A DNA stretch of 64,000 nucleotides, taken from Antedon mediterranea. Taxonomy: Eukaryota; Echinodermata; Crinoidea; Comatulida; Antedonidae. The position numbers and the translations under genes are program-made. The DNA lies in NCBI RefSeq assembly GCF_964355755.1, contig NC_092678.1, forward strand, positions 15,906,922 through 15,970,921, written 5' to 3'. The number at the start of each line of letters is the position of its first letter. Position 1 is the first letter of the stretch. The notes under the pieces are model-generated. The model searched no databases and was not told the origin of the DNA. It saw only the letters and a program-made list of their open reading frames with translations. Below, in pieces: positions 35,000 to 46,831 of the stretch.

Positions 35000-35454
35000 G
35001 TCAGTATTCTTTTCTGATTATGTATTCGTTATCTTTTCATGATTTTTGGTTATTTATTTGGTATTATGGTGTTTTTTTTAATAACATGCCACGTAACAAC
35101 GAGGCTAGTTGAAAAAAGTCTATAACATTGAATCTTCACACAATGATGGTTCATAGTGGTAGTTGCATGAAAGTAATTGTAATCTTCCAAATATCTTATT
35201 AATAGTGCCATTCGGCCCAAGGTCCTAACTTACCTTCGTCTCAACAACATTTTTGTTTTAATGAAGTTCCTAAAAGCAGTAAATAAATAGATACAATACA
35301 AAAAGCCCCAAAAACCCTACAAAAAATTGTAAGCAATCTTTACATTCAGTGACCTGGTTTTTTTGTATTGACCTGTTCATGTGAATTTGTCTCTGCTATA
35401 TCATGGACGTAATGCATTTGTTTACCATAGTATAAATAATGTGTTTTCTTACAG

Positions 35455-35579
35455 GATTACTCTGGACAAGCCGGCCAAACCACTACATTCGAGGATCTAC
35501 TTACATACATTAGCATCATTGGTTGCGTCATATCTATCATGTGCTTGGTATTTACGATTGTTACATTTACATATTTCAG
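35455..35579 (+). CDS. Exon 12: TM1
   Basis: After a short linker (DYSGQAGQTTTFEDLL) comes the first helix, TYISIIGCVISIMCLVFTIV. The I..IG...S..CL pattern is typical of TM1 in adhesion GPCRs. It leaves in phase 2 and joins exon 13 to restore an arginine codon. Confidence 0.85.
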
Positions 35580-35905
35580 GTAAGATAAAACAAGAAACTA
35601 AATTTGCATACATTACATCACTTGGCTAGTATTATGATTTAATTATTTTCTCTTTCACCATTTCTAATCAAGTGTCTGTAAATGTACTCTAAGCCAATAT
35701 ACAGTATCACAATGATGTAAATGTGCATTGTACAGTAGGTTATCAAGAAATGTATTTATTTCAGTTCCACAATAATATTATATTATATTATTCTCAGCAA
35801 GTTTAGAAGGTCTATAAAACATTTTTATACTTTTATATTAAACACACACTTAAAACTTCATTTATAACAACGTGGTTTTATTATTTTTTTTTTTTATTTA
35901 TCTAG

Positions 35906-36168
35906 AAAATTACGTGGAAAACGTCCCCAACGTATACTGGTCAATCTGTGTTTTTCTCTGATGTTACTATACACTACATTTGTGGTCGGTATTGGCTTAA
36001 CATCGTGTCCCAATTGCTGCATCGTGGTAGCCATTCTTCTACATTACTTTGTTCTCACAACACTTTTCTGGATGCTTGTCGAAGCTGTGAATATGTATCT
36101 GCAATTCGTTTTAGTGTTTTACGATGGAGTACGTTTTTTCGTGTTGAAGTCTGCTTTAGTTGGCTGGG
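35906..36168 (+). CDS. Exon 13: TM2 and TM3
   Basis: It reads RILVNLCFSLMLLYTTFVVG and then LLHYFVLTTLFWMLVEAVNM. LNLC-type TM2 and the HYF.L..FFWML.E sequence of TM3 are hallmarks of family B2 receptors. It enters in phase 2 and leaves in phase 1. Confidence 0.9.
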
Positions 36169-36409
36169 GTAAGTAGATACGTTTAAGCTGCCGTACTATT
36201 AGTACTAAAGCATAGCGCCGTGCCAGTACGCATCCCCAACCCCAACCCCCCGGAGTAGTTCCTATATTGCTTCGTTTCGGACCTTATAGACTCTTCAGTA
36301 AGCTATCCTTCCTTCTTTATTTGCCTAAATATATTAATAACAAAAAAACAATACAAGAATGTACATCGTAAAATAAATATCAATGTGTTGCTTATTTCTT
36401 TTTGAACAG

Positions 36410-36479
36410 TTCTTCCTATCATACCAATTACAATCATTGCTGCTGTGAAGTGTGAAGAAACATATTCTAATGGAGATTA
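36410..36479 (+). CDS. Exon 14: TM4
   Basis: It reads VLPIIPITIIAAVKCEETYS, then NGDY, continuing the GWG..P pattern started at the end of exon 13. 70 bp, entering in phase 1 and leaving in phase 2. Confidence 0.8.
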
Positions 36480-37045
36480 GTAAGTTTCTATGTATTGAGC
36501 AATTTCAAAAAAGTGCAAAACAAGGTTTCAGATAGGCCAACTGGTAGATCGCAGTCGTTGTAGGCCCATAGACAATTGCCGTAACAGTAGACTAATCCTA
36601 ACCAGGAAAGGCTGAGACTTCTCCTTGTCCTTGCCTTACTATTGTTCATTCGGGACTGTTGTGACCCGAGTATTCAGCACTCTGTCTATCAACGATATTG
36701 GCTAAATAATTATTAAACTGTACGATTAAACTAGACATCTATTCAGTGAAAGACCAACACTATTTGATTTACAGTACTTACAATTTACAACACATGCTGT
36801 TGAATCTGCAATAGCTCCATATTATTTAATACTAATGCAACTTGTAGTGCTAATATTGATACTAGTACGGTATTTAAACGCATGCACTATTGACTACTAT
36901 TCAGCAATAAGATAATCAATTATAAAATAGACTTAACAGTTTCACACATTATAAAGTTATACTTTTACGCTTAAGTTTTGCTAAACGTTTATACTTCATG
37001 TATACAATCATTAACAGAAAATTTAACCTTGTTTTGCCCACTCAG

Positions 37046-37499
37046 TTGTTTTATGAAACCTGGAAACCCGATATACTTCGGTTTGTTACTCATCTCATCT
37101 ATCGTCCTCTTCATCAACATGGTCATGTTCGTATTAATTATTCGAGGACTGACTTGCCAACGAACAGTAACGTCGTCAAAACTGAAGGATACAAGTAAAA
37201 TGGACGAGCTGACTACACGCCTACGTCAAGCCATATCGATAATGATGTTGCTTGGCTTAACGTGGATCTTCGGATATTTCTCCATTCAGTCTTCTGACGC
37301 AGTTCGTTTTTCGTTCCAATTGTTGTTCTGCGTATTCAATTCCCTACAAGGATTTGTTATCTTTGTATTTCTCTGTATTCGTCGTAAGGATGTCCGAGAT
37401 GCGTGGGCAAGTTGTTTCTACTGTCTACGGACCGAAGTTACTGGAAGCAGCACTGCCATGTCAAATCCGCGACGTAGGATTGCAAATACCAAACTTTGA
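37046..37499 (+). CDS. Exon 15: TM5-TM7 and C-tail
   Basis: It reads CFMKPGNPIYFGLLLISSIV, then LRQAISIMMLLGLTWIFGYF and FNSLQGFVIFVFLCIRRKDV, then a tail of about 30 residues ending ANTKL and TGA. LLGLTWIFG (TM6) and FNSLQGFFIF (TM7) are signatures of adhesion GPCRs. This exon is undamaged. A dead copy of its second half is at 187-375. Confidence 0.92.
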
Positions 37500-39890
37500 A
37501 ACCACTTTAATACCAAAGTAGGCAAAAGTATTAGCACAAAACAAAGAAATCATGATTTAGAATTTTAGGAGATAATCCGAAATTGGTAAAGAACATTCGG
37601 CATCACCATCGTTATATTATTTTAATGGCAAAATATCTGACCCATCTCACATAAAAATATCTGTACGAAATAAGTAATAGTAACCACCATACGCTAAAAA
37701 AGAGAATTTTTCGTCACAAGAAAGATGAGTTTATGTCGCATGAGGGCGGGCATTTATGTGAATGTGCGATTGCATTCTGGGTAGCGTGGGTAATTTATAG
37801 CTCGCTTAATACATTTGCGTTCTTTCTCTCATTGAACTCCTTTGAAGTAACACGTCTAACGATTGTTGTCCCCGCCATTCTCCCCTGCTTCCGCCTTATA
37901 TTTTCTTGTGCAGCGTGTGCGCCCAGAATATTTGTATTTCTATTCGATTAAGTGTATTAATGTTATATGTTTGTTACAACTCTTTATATAACTTGTATAT
38001 AATTTCAGTTTATTAGATATATTGATCTGGTACGCATGTATTTAATTTATTCAGTATATTTTAATAGGGGCAGCCTTAAGTAAATGATTGTATTAAGCTA
38101 TACCAATACCCTAACATATACTTGGTAGAGGGTGGCTGCCCCAGTATTACACGTTTTTATATATATTTAATGTATACTTAAGTTCGTCATTTAATATTAA
38201 ATGACAATTTCCATCCAGCTCAGTATTATCGTTTCCTTTTGTTGTCCGTTTCTTGCGTCATAAAGGTAGATTTACACTAGGACGATAATGATCGACGATA
38301 AATAAAACAAAAGAAATATAAAACATTTTCATTCTAGAACTATAGAATAACCATCTATCCTTCCTTTGATTACCTCACTGAAAGAGATGTTGTTTCCAAT
38401 TTTTAATCTTTTTATCTTTTCAATTTGTATATTTATGTACCGATCCCTTATTTTCATTTTGAGTCTTAAGATACTTTTTTATAAGCTTCTACACGTGTTT
38501 TACTTGGTGCAATATATTTTGTATTTCGATGTTTTTTTAAGGGCAACTGGCTCTTTGAGTTATAGTAATTGTTTTGCTTTAGTTGATCCTGACCTTTGTG
38601 CTCTGTTTCTATTCTGTTCTGTATCTGTGTATTGGTCGAATAAATAAATGAAATGATGAAAATGATATTTTCACACGTCCAATCAAATGACGTCACGAAT
38701 AGTAAGAGCAATAATATTGTGACAATACAACGATTTTATTGTTTTTATTTATCATGACGTCATTTGATTGAAATTTTTTAAATATTGATATACAGCATAC
38801 ATTATTATCTTGTAGTTCTAGAACGAAAACCTTTCTAATTTCTTTTATTTTATGTAAAAAAATGCATGTATAGTTATCGTCAATCGTTATCGATGGGCCT
38901 TTAAATTATATCGCAGTGTTTGTAACTTAAAGATTTACTTATTCATATACGGCCATCAAGTGGCATAATTCCTTATTATTTTTTTTTGGAAAATAAAATA
39001 ATAGCAAGCGATACATTGCTTTTATTATCTCTTAAATTCTATAATAATTCTAATTATTTTTTTGAAACATAGGAAAACATAATAATATTATTACATTTTT
39101 TTAAGTGACTGAGTAAAAACAAAAAAACATCAGTAGCGGCTCATAGTTTACCCAGTAGTTTCGTTCTTTCCTGTTTTTACCCAAGAAAACAACAGACAAT
39201 AGACACGGATGAATTCGTTCATTGTGTTGCTATCGTCACGATCAAAGGCATTCGATTCTGGAATTACAACGGCGAGCAATTACTTATTACTTGAATTTTA
39301 CCAGTTTCTGAGAATTAAAGCTTTGGAATTGTTAATATCATTAATAATCAATTCCAGGTTGCTGCTCTCTGGAAGTAAGCTTTGTTATTCTTGAGGCTCT
39401 GTTAAGTATAATTATGGTGTCGGTGTTATCCGGATGGTGTTTAGTAGACAACCAGTGGGACATATAGGTAGTATTTATTCATAGTTGGTATTTCTTTTGT
39501 TTGTTCGTTTGTTTGGTCCGCTTGAGTAAACTTGAATATTTTTAGTGGAGTGTAGAGGGTGTCCTTGAAGATGGAAATTATCTGTTTTGTTTGACTGTAT
39601 GCTTTTTATTTGATTGTAGAGCACCACAAACAGTTTGAAAATAAACCAGAATAGAGAAAAACAATCGACATCTGAATCTTAGATGAAACGAACACATATA
39701 TAAACTATAAGCGCTACGCAGTACTGTACTTAACGCAACATATGGCAATTAGTACTAGCGTTGCTTATAAAGCACGCTGAACAGTTCCAACATACTTGAT
39801 AACCTTTATGTAAATTAGCTACTTCACAAAAGTACCTTATAAATGAATATGGTGGCTCATTCAAATCACGTCGAATAGATTTAAAAGAAG
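37500..39890. other. Intergenic stretch between receptor and sulfotransferase genes
   Basis: No gene is seen. It contains a 20-bp palindrome at 38186-38205 (GTCATTTAATATTAAATGAC) and a foldback sequence at 38677-38775. The ORFs at 37733-37951, 38366-38647 and 39209-39394 show no domain pattern. Confidence 0.5.
38677..38775. repeat. Foldback with TGACGTCA arms
   Basis: CAATCAAATGACGTCA and its exact reverse complement TGACGTCATTTGATTG (16 bp) are separated by about 60 bp. Each arm contains the octamer TGACGTCA, which is also the CREB/ATF consensus. It may be a small MITE; no other copy is seen in the window. Confidence 0.5.
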
Positions 39891-39894
39891 AAAG

Positions 39895-42179
39895 ATGAAG
39901 CGCGCACGTACACAGAAATGCGTTATCGTCTGTATAATCACGTGTTTGTTCTTTGCATATTTACTTACTAAAACAACATTTACTTCTTGGAGAAAGGACA
40001 AGAATAGTACATCAAAATTAACACTGTTCAGGTAAGTCGCAATTGACCTACACATTTTTAAATACCACCCGATTTTGTAGCTGTCAACAGATTGATTCTA
40101 ACTGACAATTTCAAGTCAACTAGAAACGAGAATAGCTGTATCAAACTGTATTACATCTATATATAGATTATGGTTAATTCTGACATAGGCGAGCACAATG
40201 CAAAAATTTCGGTACACATCTCCGCCTATGGATACCTACCTTATCTATCTCAGATGTACCGTGAAACATAGATTTGATAACATTAGTTTTTACATCGACG
40301 CTATTGTTCCATATTTCTATCTTAGGAAGATATTAAAGGGTTTTATAAGAAATTTTCGGATTTCAATCGGTAAGTTTTAACTCTACGCGCGGTAATTAAT
40401 TTCCGGGTTCACGGTAAGGTAAGGTGTGTCAATCACCTAGCAAGTTCCCTGCATGGTTGGTTTCAACCAGGGAGTTGTAACCTGTTTCAACTAAGTTGGC
40501 CGTTTGTTTTTTTGTTTATTTTCGGACCGCGCGTGTGAAGGTATAATACTGTAGTACATAAATATCAAATTAAATATATTCATAAAACATAGGAGTAAAT
40601 TGTGGGAAAATAATTATATAAAATTACATCGAGAGAATTGATGATAAGAGCTTTTGTTTGAAATCGAATGAAACCCCGATAGCCGAGTTGTTGAGTAAGC
40701 TGCCAGGACTTTATGTATATATACTATGCGCTATCTGAGTCCTGTCAGGACCCTGGGATACTTCTGCCCATGTTGCAAGCCGTCTAAAACGTCTTCCTTC
40801 TTAGGCCTAAACGCTTTCGTTGGTTGGGTAGTTTAACTTTTATTTTTTATTTTATTTGAACACTTGTCTATAAAAAATACTTTTAGGTTTATATTTGTTT
40901 AATATTTAAAAAAGCGTGTACTTGCATTTTAATAGTTCAATACATTTCTTTTTCACTGTAGTCTATCAAGTTTATAGACTATGTATTTGTTATTACATTC
41001 ATAAGCTCTGATCAGAACCAGTTTAAACAACTGATTTGGTATTTGTACACTTTTTGAAATAAGATATTATGTTAATTAATACTTTCTAATTGTGTGTTTC
41101 ATTTCAGAGAAAATAGTTCTTCGAGAGAAACGCCTAATTCTAAGATGAATACTAACGGTGACAACATAACACAGGAGTGTAATGTAGTAAAGCACATTGT
41201 ATTTGTAAAAACACACAAAACAGCAAGCACTACCATAGCTTCAATCTTTCAGCGGTTTGGTTATTCAAGAAATTTAACATTTGCTATCCCTCAGAAGGGA
41301 CATACTTTTTCTGTCTTAGACTTATTCAAGCGTGAAATGGTATTTTCAGTTTCATCAGGAAATAAAATGCGTAAGCAACCATTAGATAGTTACCATCTCC
41401 TTACCAACCATGCAAGGTACAACCGTAAGGAAATGGATGCGGTCATACATCCTGCAATGTATGTCACAATCATTCGTAAACCAGTAGCAAACTTTGAATC
41501 GACTTTTGGATATTTTGATGCAGAAAAGCTGTTAAAAGTACCGCAAAATATAAATTCTTTAGAAATATTTTTTTTAAATCCAAATAAGTTTGTAGCGCGA
41601 ACATTCTTTGGTTGGCAAAGAGCTAGAAACGGCCAGTTGTTTGACCTTGGGTTAAGTCACGAAGACTATGACGATCAGGTCAAAGTTCAGAACAAAATCA
41701 AACATCTAGACTCGGAATTTGATTTAGTTCTTATCACAGAATACTTTGATGAATCTTTGATATTATTGAAGAAGTTGATGTGTTGGAGTTTCGAAGATAT
41801 TCTCTACGTTTCTAAAGGAATACGAAGTGCTAGTCATCGATACGCCCTCAACGATGAACTTCAAGCAAAAATACGCGAATGGAACCATGCTGACGTCATG
41901 TTGTATAACCACTTTAATAAGACGTTTTGGAGAAAAATTAAAGAATATGGAGACAGTTTTCAAAAAGATCTTTCTGAATTCAGGAACAAACAGCGAACAG
42001 TGTTGAGTCATTGTGTTGATGACCGGAATGTCGATGATTCGGATAGACGAGAGAACAAGTTCATTCTGAAATCAGACGCAATTGTTCGCGTTTTTTGTAA
42101 AGCACTGCTAAGAGGTTATGTTGAATACACTCGATTTATTCGAAATACCATGGTTAATAGAGATATGGGTAGCTTGTAA
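39895..42179 (+). CDS. Galactose-3-O-sulfotransferase-like (GAL3ST family) enzyme, 2 exons, intact
   Basis: Exons 39895-40031 and 41108-42179 join in phase 2 (CAG|GTAAGT to TTTCAG) and encode about 402 residues, the usual GAL3ST length. Residues about 8-24 (KCVIVCIITCLFFAYLL) form a type II signal anchor for the Golgi. The PAPS 5'-phosphosulfate loop is FVKTHKTASTT (about 78-88); the 3'-phosphate site is YVTIIRKPVANFESTFGYF (about 164-182). GAL3ST enzymes transfer sulfate from PAPS to the 3-OH of terminal galactose on glycolipids or glycans; the acceptor cannot be told from sequence. Exon 1 is chosen because it supplies the anchor and splices in frame. A related, broken copy lies downstream (46618-50987), so this is a tandem family. 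Confidence 0.88.
40660..40860 (+). mobile_element. Possible tRNA-derived SINE
   Basis: The stretch GATAGCCGAGTTGTTGAGTA resembles the D-arm/box A of Leu/Ser-type tRNAs and is followed by a non-tRNA body ending in a T-rich tail. No clear box B is seen. It lies in the intron of the intact sulfotransferase gene. Confidence 0.35.
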
Positions 42180-42349
42180 AGAATGTGATCAGCAGACAGT
42201 AGGTCACAATACCTGGATAGTCGATGACTGATGACTCTCAGTTAGATTGACAAAGAAAAAGTGACATTACACTCTATATCCCTCACTATACTTGAAACAT
42301 GCAAGCCACCATTGTCAACATTATTGTATAAATAAGCAGACTACAGAGT

Positions 42350-42355
42350 AATAAA
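42350..42355 (+). terminator. Polyadenylation signal of the intact sulfotransferase gene
   Basis: AATAAA lies 171 bp after the stop codon, followed by a T-rich stretch. Confidence 0.5.
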
Positions 42356-42511
42356 AGTCTTTTATTTATCTGAAACTTGATACATGTCGTGTTTGTGATA
42401 ATTTGGATAGCATACCAGTAGGCCTATGCTTTGATTATACAGGAATTATACAACTAAAATTAAGTAGGCCATTTGTTTGAGTTTGAGAATGAAACTAGAT
42501 CTTGAAATCTA

Positions 42512-42533
42512 AGTTTTCTAGATCTAGAAAACT
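42512..42533. repeat. 22-bp perfect palindrome
   Basis: It is centred on TCTAGATCTAGA with AGTTT/AAACT outer ends. Partial repeats of the arm flank it (AGATCTTGAAATCTAAG before, GAGATCTGAGTTTTCTA after). Confidence 0.8.
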
Positions 42534-42794
42534 CGGATATATCTGAGATCTGAGTTTTCTAAACACCCATCTTATAGCATTTAATGATTTCTAGTAACCA
42601 GAAGTACAATCAGAAATGTGACCTATTGTAACAACAAAAAGTTTTACCTGAATTCTAGTATATTTTATCGTTCAATAATATTTATCGAAACTACACCTTT
42701 ACAGCGGTGGCGGCACACGTTCGTACAAGGTGTATTCTTAAAATACATAGACAAAAAACAAAAATACCAAATCAATTAAAAAAAAAATAAATAA

Positions 42795-42880
42795 ACCCAC
42801 CGACATAATAACATAATAACATAATAACAAGATTTGTATAGCGCACATACCACTCAAGAGTGCTCAAGGCGCATAATACA
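42795..42880 (-). mobile_element. 3' end of a SINE/LINE, antisense
   Basis: The minus strand reads GCGCCTTGAGCACTCTTGAG, then GTGCGCTATACAAATC and a tail of (TTATTATG)n. It has the same type of end as 18695-18760. Confidence 0.55.
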
Positions 42881-43519
42881 TGATCGCTGTCGGTCACTGA
42901 AATGTTCAAATTACAAAAATTAAGTAGTAATAACTAAACATAATATTTTGACAATAGCAATAGTGAAGAACTAAAAATAATTCTATACATATAACAACAG
43001 TAAATAATATAATATAACTGAGAATAACAATTGAAAATATATACTGTACTGCCCTCTATACCACAACAAGACAAACATTAACGTGAAAATGACACAAAGA
43101 GCAAACTCCAGTTGCACTTTGTGTGCTCTTGTACTTGGCTAATATATTGAAATACGAGAAGTATTTGTACACACTGTACGATGAATGCTTCTACATACTG
43201 TGCATAGTTTATAGAAGTTTATAAAGACTACGGAGAATGTTGTTAGTTCAATATTTTAGAATAAATAACACTTTTTGTATGTCTATTGTGATTGTTATGG
43301 GAGTTCATTTTTCTCCGGCGTACTGCTTTTATTCGGTGCATATGCCTAAGGTTAATATTTCCTAGGTCTTTGTATTGCATATAAAGGATCGGATTGGCCT
43401 ATATTTAAGTTAAAAGATCATGATTTTGTTAAAGTCTTTCTTCTCTTTGATTTCTAATTTTCACGCAATTTGGCCTGTATTTATTTTTGAAATAAAGAAA
43501 AATATATGTTTTATATATT

Positions 43520-43720
43520 ATAAACACATCAGGCACCGAACATGAATTTTAAGCCGCCCGGTGAAATACTAAATTGAATTAATTTTAAACGATAAAGATG
43601 AGGAGAATGAGAACGAGTCCGCCCCAACCGAGATTCGAACCAGGAACATTCAGCTTGATATGCAGATGTCATAACCATTATACCACTGGGACTTTCATGG
43701 TATTTTTCAAACTCGAATTA
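43520..43720 (-). mobile_element. Second copy of the tRNA-like dispersed element
   Basis: The flanks AAACGATAAAGATGAGGA and TTTCATGGTATT match those around the tRNA-like sequence at 25478-25548, so the repeat is larger than the tRNA. A sequence like one of that element's inverted ends (TTTTTCAGCTACTTGCC) lies at about 44346. Confidence 0.55.
43621..43692 (-). tRNA. tRNA-like sequence, diverged copy; pseudo-tRNA
   Basis: The minus strand keeps box A (TGGTATAATGG) and box B (GGTTCGAATCT) and the same loop TGCATATCAAGC as 25478-25548. However, the anticodon stem (TCTGC/GCTGA) and T stem are mispaired. It is a decayed tRNA-derived repeat. Confidence 0.4.
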
Positions 43721-43724
43721 CTTT

Positions 43725-45960
43725 GATGAATACAAATCTCCTAATGTTCGTGTTTACAGTATATGCAATAAGTGACTAACAATGGCTAAATAACTTGGTA
43801 GCAATGGGTTGGCCTACGGCAAACAATTTAGAATCCGCAATTGTAAGACGTTTACAGTGCCATTATCGACGGAACAAAGTTCGGGACTAGTTTCCAATTT
43901 ATGCATATTAATACCACTAGATTCTTAATGTAAGGAAGCTACACGTTTGTACGAGCAAACTCGAGTTACCGGGTGTTGTATGCACTTTTTTCTTGGTTAA
44001 TATTTTGAAATAAAAGAAGTATTTTTATGTGCGATTCGAAAAGTTCTTCCAACTGATGTTTCCAACATAACGAGGTATGTAATTCTTTTATTTGTTGGTA
44101 TTACTTGGAAATATGTTTCGTCTGTCGAGTAGGTAATGTTCGATGGCTGCAATAAATGAGCTTGTTATAGTAATAATTACCGAATTAATACTAGACATAC
44201 ACCCCAAGTATAATTCCCGATAGTGTACATTAAATGAAATAACTGTTTTTTTTCTGAGTGTTTTACTTTATTGTTTTGATTGTAGGTTATTTTTTGTGTA
44301 TGTCCATTGCCATTCATCCACTGATACAAATAGCACTGTCATTTTTCAGCTACTTGCCATTGGATTTATATATTTTATATACATAGAAGAAAAAAATAGA
44401 ATTCATAGTTTTATTTTTTATATAATTATTTCATGGTAATAGTACGTGTAGACCTAGAGATTGAAAACAATTATAATTGTATTTTTTCTGAATATTATAC
44501 CATTATTGCATGTAGTAATATTCTGAAGTACAGTACTACTTTAATTTTTAGCTAATATTAATGATATACTTTTGTAATATTTGACGAAATGAAATGCCAT
44601 CTAAAAGGTGTCAAAATGATCGTATGGGCTATCACACTCGTTATGTTAGTCAACTTAAATACTAAGAAACCTTAGACCCAAACAACGCCTAAATATATAT
44701 TTTACTATAGTTACCCACATCTTTATCAGTTTAGATGTTGATGTATAACAAACTGTTAACAAACGTTATTGTAAATTATATTTATTTTAGTTTCTCTCAA
44801 GTTATGTATTAATCCAAAGCCTAAAGCCTTATTCATATTGAAATAAATTGCTCGAGTAAGAAAAAGAGAAATGAACAATAAAACATGTATATTAAATATT
44901 GAAATAAGTTTCATTGTCCATTGTTGTTGTGCGCCACTCGAATAAACTCGACGGAAACAATTTCAAACTTGGAAATAATATGATTTTTTGATAATATCAA
45001 ACAGCAGTTTCACAATAATGACACGCACCCGCACATTCTTAGCAAACGGAGGGATATTAAACTACGCGTGCGTGCTAATTGCTCGAATTAACCGGCCACT
45101 GACCAATGAAAATGCGATGCGTTATTCTACTAATTTTCTTTAATTCAGTACCCCTAAATTAAGTTCCTAGTTGTTATTTATTATTAGTTTGTGCATTCCA
45201 AACATCTTTCACCAGGTGTCATGTTTAGCAGGTACATTTTAGTCAATGATAATTTGCATATTCACGTACACGTTTTCCCATTCATTTGTGATAATATCTC
45301 AGTTGTATGGGGTTACCCGTTCCGGCGTTGATACTATATAGTCTGGTCTTGTACTGGATTATGTGATGATGTAAGTTTATACAAATGAATATACACTGCA
45401 ATGGAATCGGTGCAATACTTCTAGACATGTATCACATTATTATGCTGTTTTTGGACCCTCTTTGATTTAAAATGAATATTGGAATTCTATCTAAGATAAG
45501 CGTATGCAAGTCACTGTTTTTTTAATAGTTCGCGTAATACATCGTGTGATTGGTGGTCAAATTACTTAATCATTGCGTTTTTACTACGTGGCAATTAAGC
45601 TTTAAACTACTTTAATACGTTGTGTTACGTCGTTTTGATACATCCTAGTGGAAATCAAGGTTTGGATTCCACGCAGGCAGATTAAAAAAACAGTCTAGTT
45701 AAATTTGCTGATTCTGTTCTATATCATTTTTATTAGGATTTTCTCAACACCCCCCCCCCCCCGTTTCCCGGTTCAACATACAGGCAGACGATGACAATGT
45801 GTCGTGTACATTTCGTATTAAGTCTATTGAACAGTAGCGTGGTGCTAATTACTAAATAAACAATCCTATCAGCATTATACCCATCGTCCTAAATGAATAG
45901 TACTGTAGCATATCGATCAATATTGCTTTTATTTTTAGTCGCGTGGAAGCAACTCTATAG
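43725..45960. other. Intergenic stretch, no gene seen
   Basis: It contains diverged repeats (43080-43330 resembles 43930-44330 around TACGAG...GAAGTATTTTTATGTG words) and a C-run at about 45751-45763. I see no coding region. Confidence 0.4.
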
Positions 45961-45964
45961 TTCA

Positions 45965-46049
45965 CTATGTCGGTATGTCGGTATGTCGGTCTGTCGGTCT
46001 GTCGGTCTGTCGGTCTGTCGGTCTGTCGGTCTGTCGGTCTGTCGGTCCG
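45965..46049. repeat. 8-bp microsatellite (TCTGTCGG)n
   Basis: About ten octamers in a row, the first two or three reading TATGTCGG and the rest TCTGTCGG. Confidence 0.92.
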
Positions 46050-46831
46050 GTATCACTATGCGTTTTATCGCTTTCTGACCTTATCTTATTATCAGTTTAA
46101 TCTAACTATATATTATGGCAATACAATTACGTGCGTAGCGCATGTAACGCATGCGTACGCGCGCTTAAAATTTTCAAAATTTATTTTCGATGAAATAAGA
46201 GTACGTTTCAGGCAATTTTAAGCGTTTACAACATTGCCATGAGTGCGCAGATTTTTGCGCACGCACTGCACGTTAATTGTTATTGCGCACTCTTTTTGCC
46301 CGATTTCTGTTTTCTTGACTTACTTTTCAACTCGAAATTACGTTATACGAGCACGTCAAAAGTGACAGGCTACGCACGTGTAAATTAAAAAAGTATAACT
46401 GTTTTTAAACATTTCAACATTTTTAAACATGTTCAGTCATTTCGGTCAGTTGGTAGGTTGGTCGGGCGGTCGGTAAACACTAAGCACGCGACTGCAGCCA
46501 TCTATATGGCCTTGTTTAAATAAGAATCTGTAGTATGTGCGCCTATTTCTCACTGTCGAATTCATTGCTCATTTCTTCACGTCTTCTTGGATTATTCTTT
46601 TCAGATACCAGGTAATAATGGCGCGAGGTGTGTTGGTTCATCGATCAAAGGATACTATTTTTACGACATTACTGTTCCTTTGTTTATTAGTGAGTCTTCT
46701 ATGCTTGTTTTCATTACAAATTAGCGTTCTAAGCGGCCACGAAGAAAACCTCGGAAACAAAGGAAAGTCTTTGTCTTGGACATATGGGTAAGCTTACAAC
46801 GTATTCATTTATTAATAATGTTTGGTGGATA

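Larger units (their letters stand above)
9192..37499 (+). pseudogene. Adhesion GPCR with LDLR-type YWTD propeller, EGF, HormR-like, GAIN/GPS and 7TM; 15 exons, disrupted
   Basis: Exons read from the sequence: 9192-9246, 9469-9708, 16930-17092, 17370-17501, 23636-23884, 27040-27165, 27705-27812, 29011-29117, 29716-29862, 34058-34579, 34847-34999, 35455-35579, 35906-36168, 36410-36479, 37046-37499. All have GT-AG borders and all junction phases match, giving about 970 residues. Domain order is signal peptide, six YWTD-type blades, EGF, a HormR-like domain, GAIN ending in a GPS (CDHLTN), and seven helices of the secretin/adhesion type. Adhesion GPCRs self-cleave at the GPS and signal through G proteins at the plasma membrane. 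Three lesions break it: a +1 frameshift in exon 4, TGA in exon 6 and TAA in exon 11. Splicing and reading frame are otherwise preserved, so the decay is recent or the assembly carries errors. No known symbol is assigned. Confidence 0.8.

Noticed and set aside
37733-37951. Possible small membrane protein
   Set aside because: It is hydrophobic by composition only, with no family resemblance, splice context or neighbouring support.
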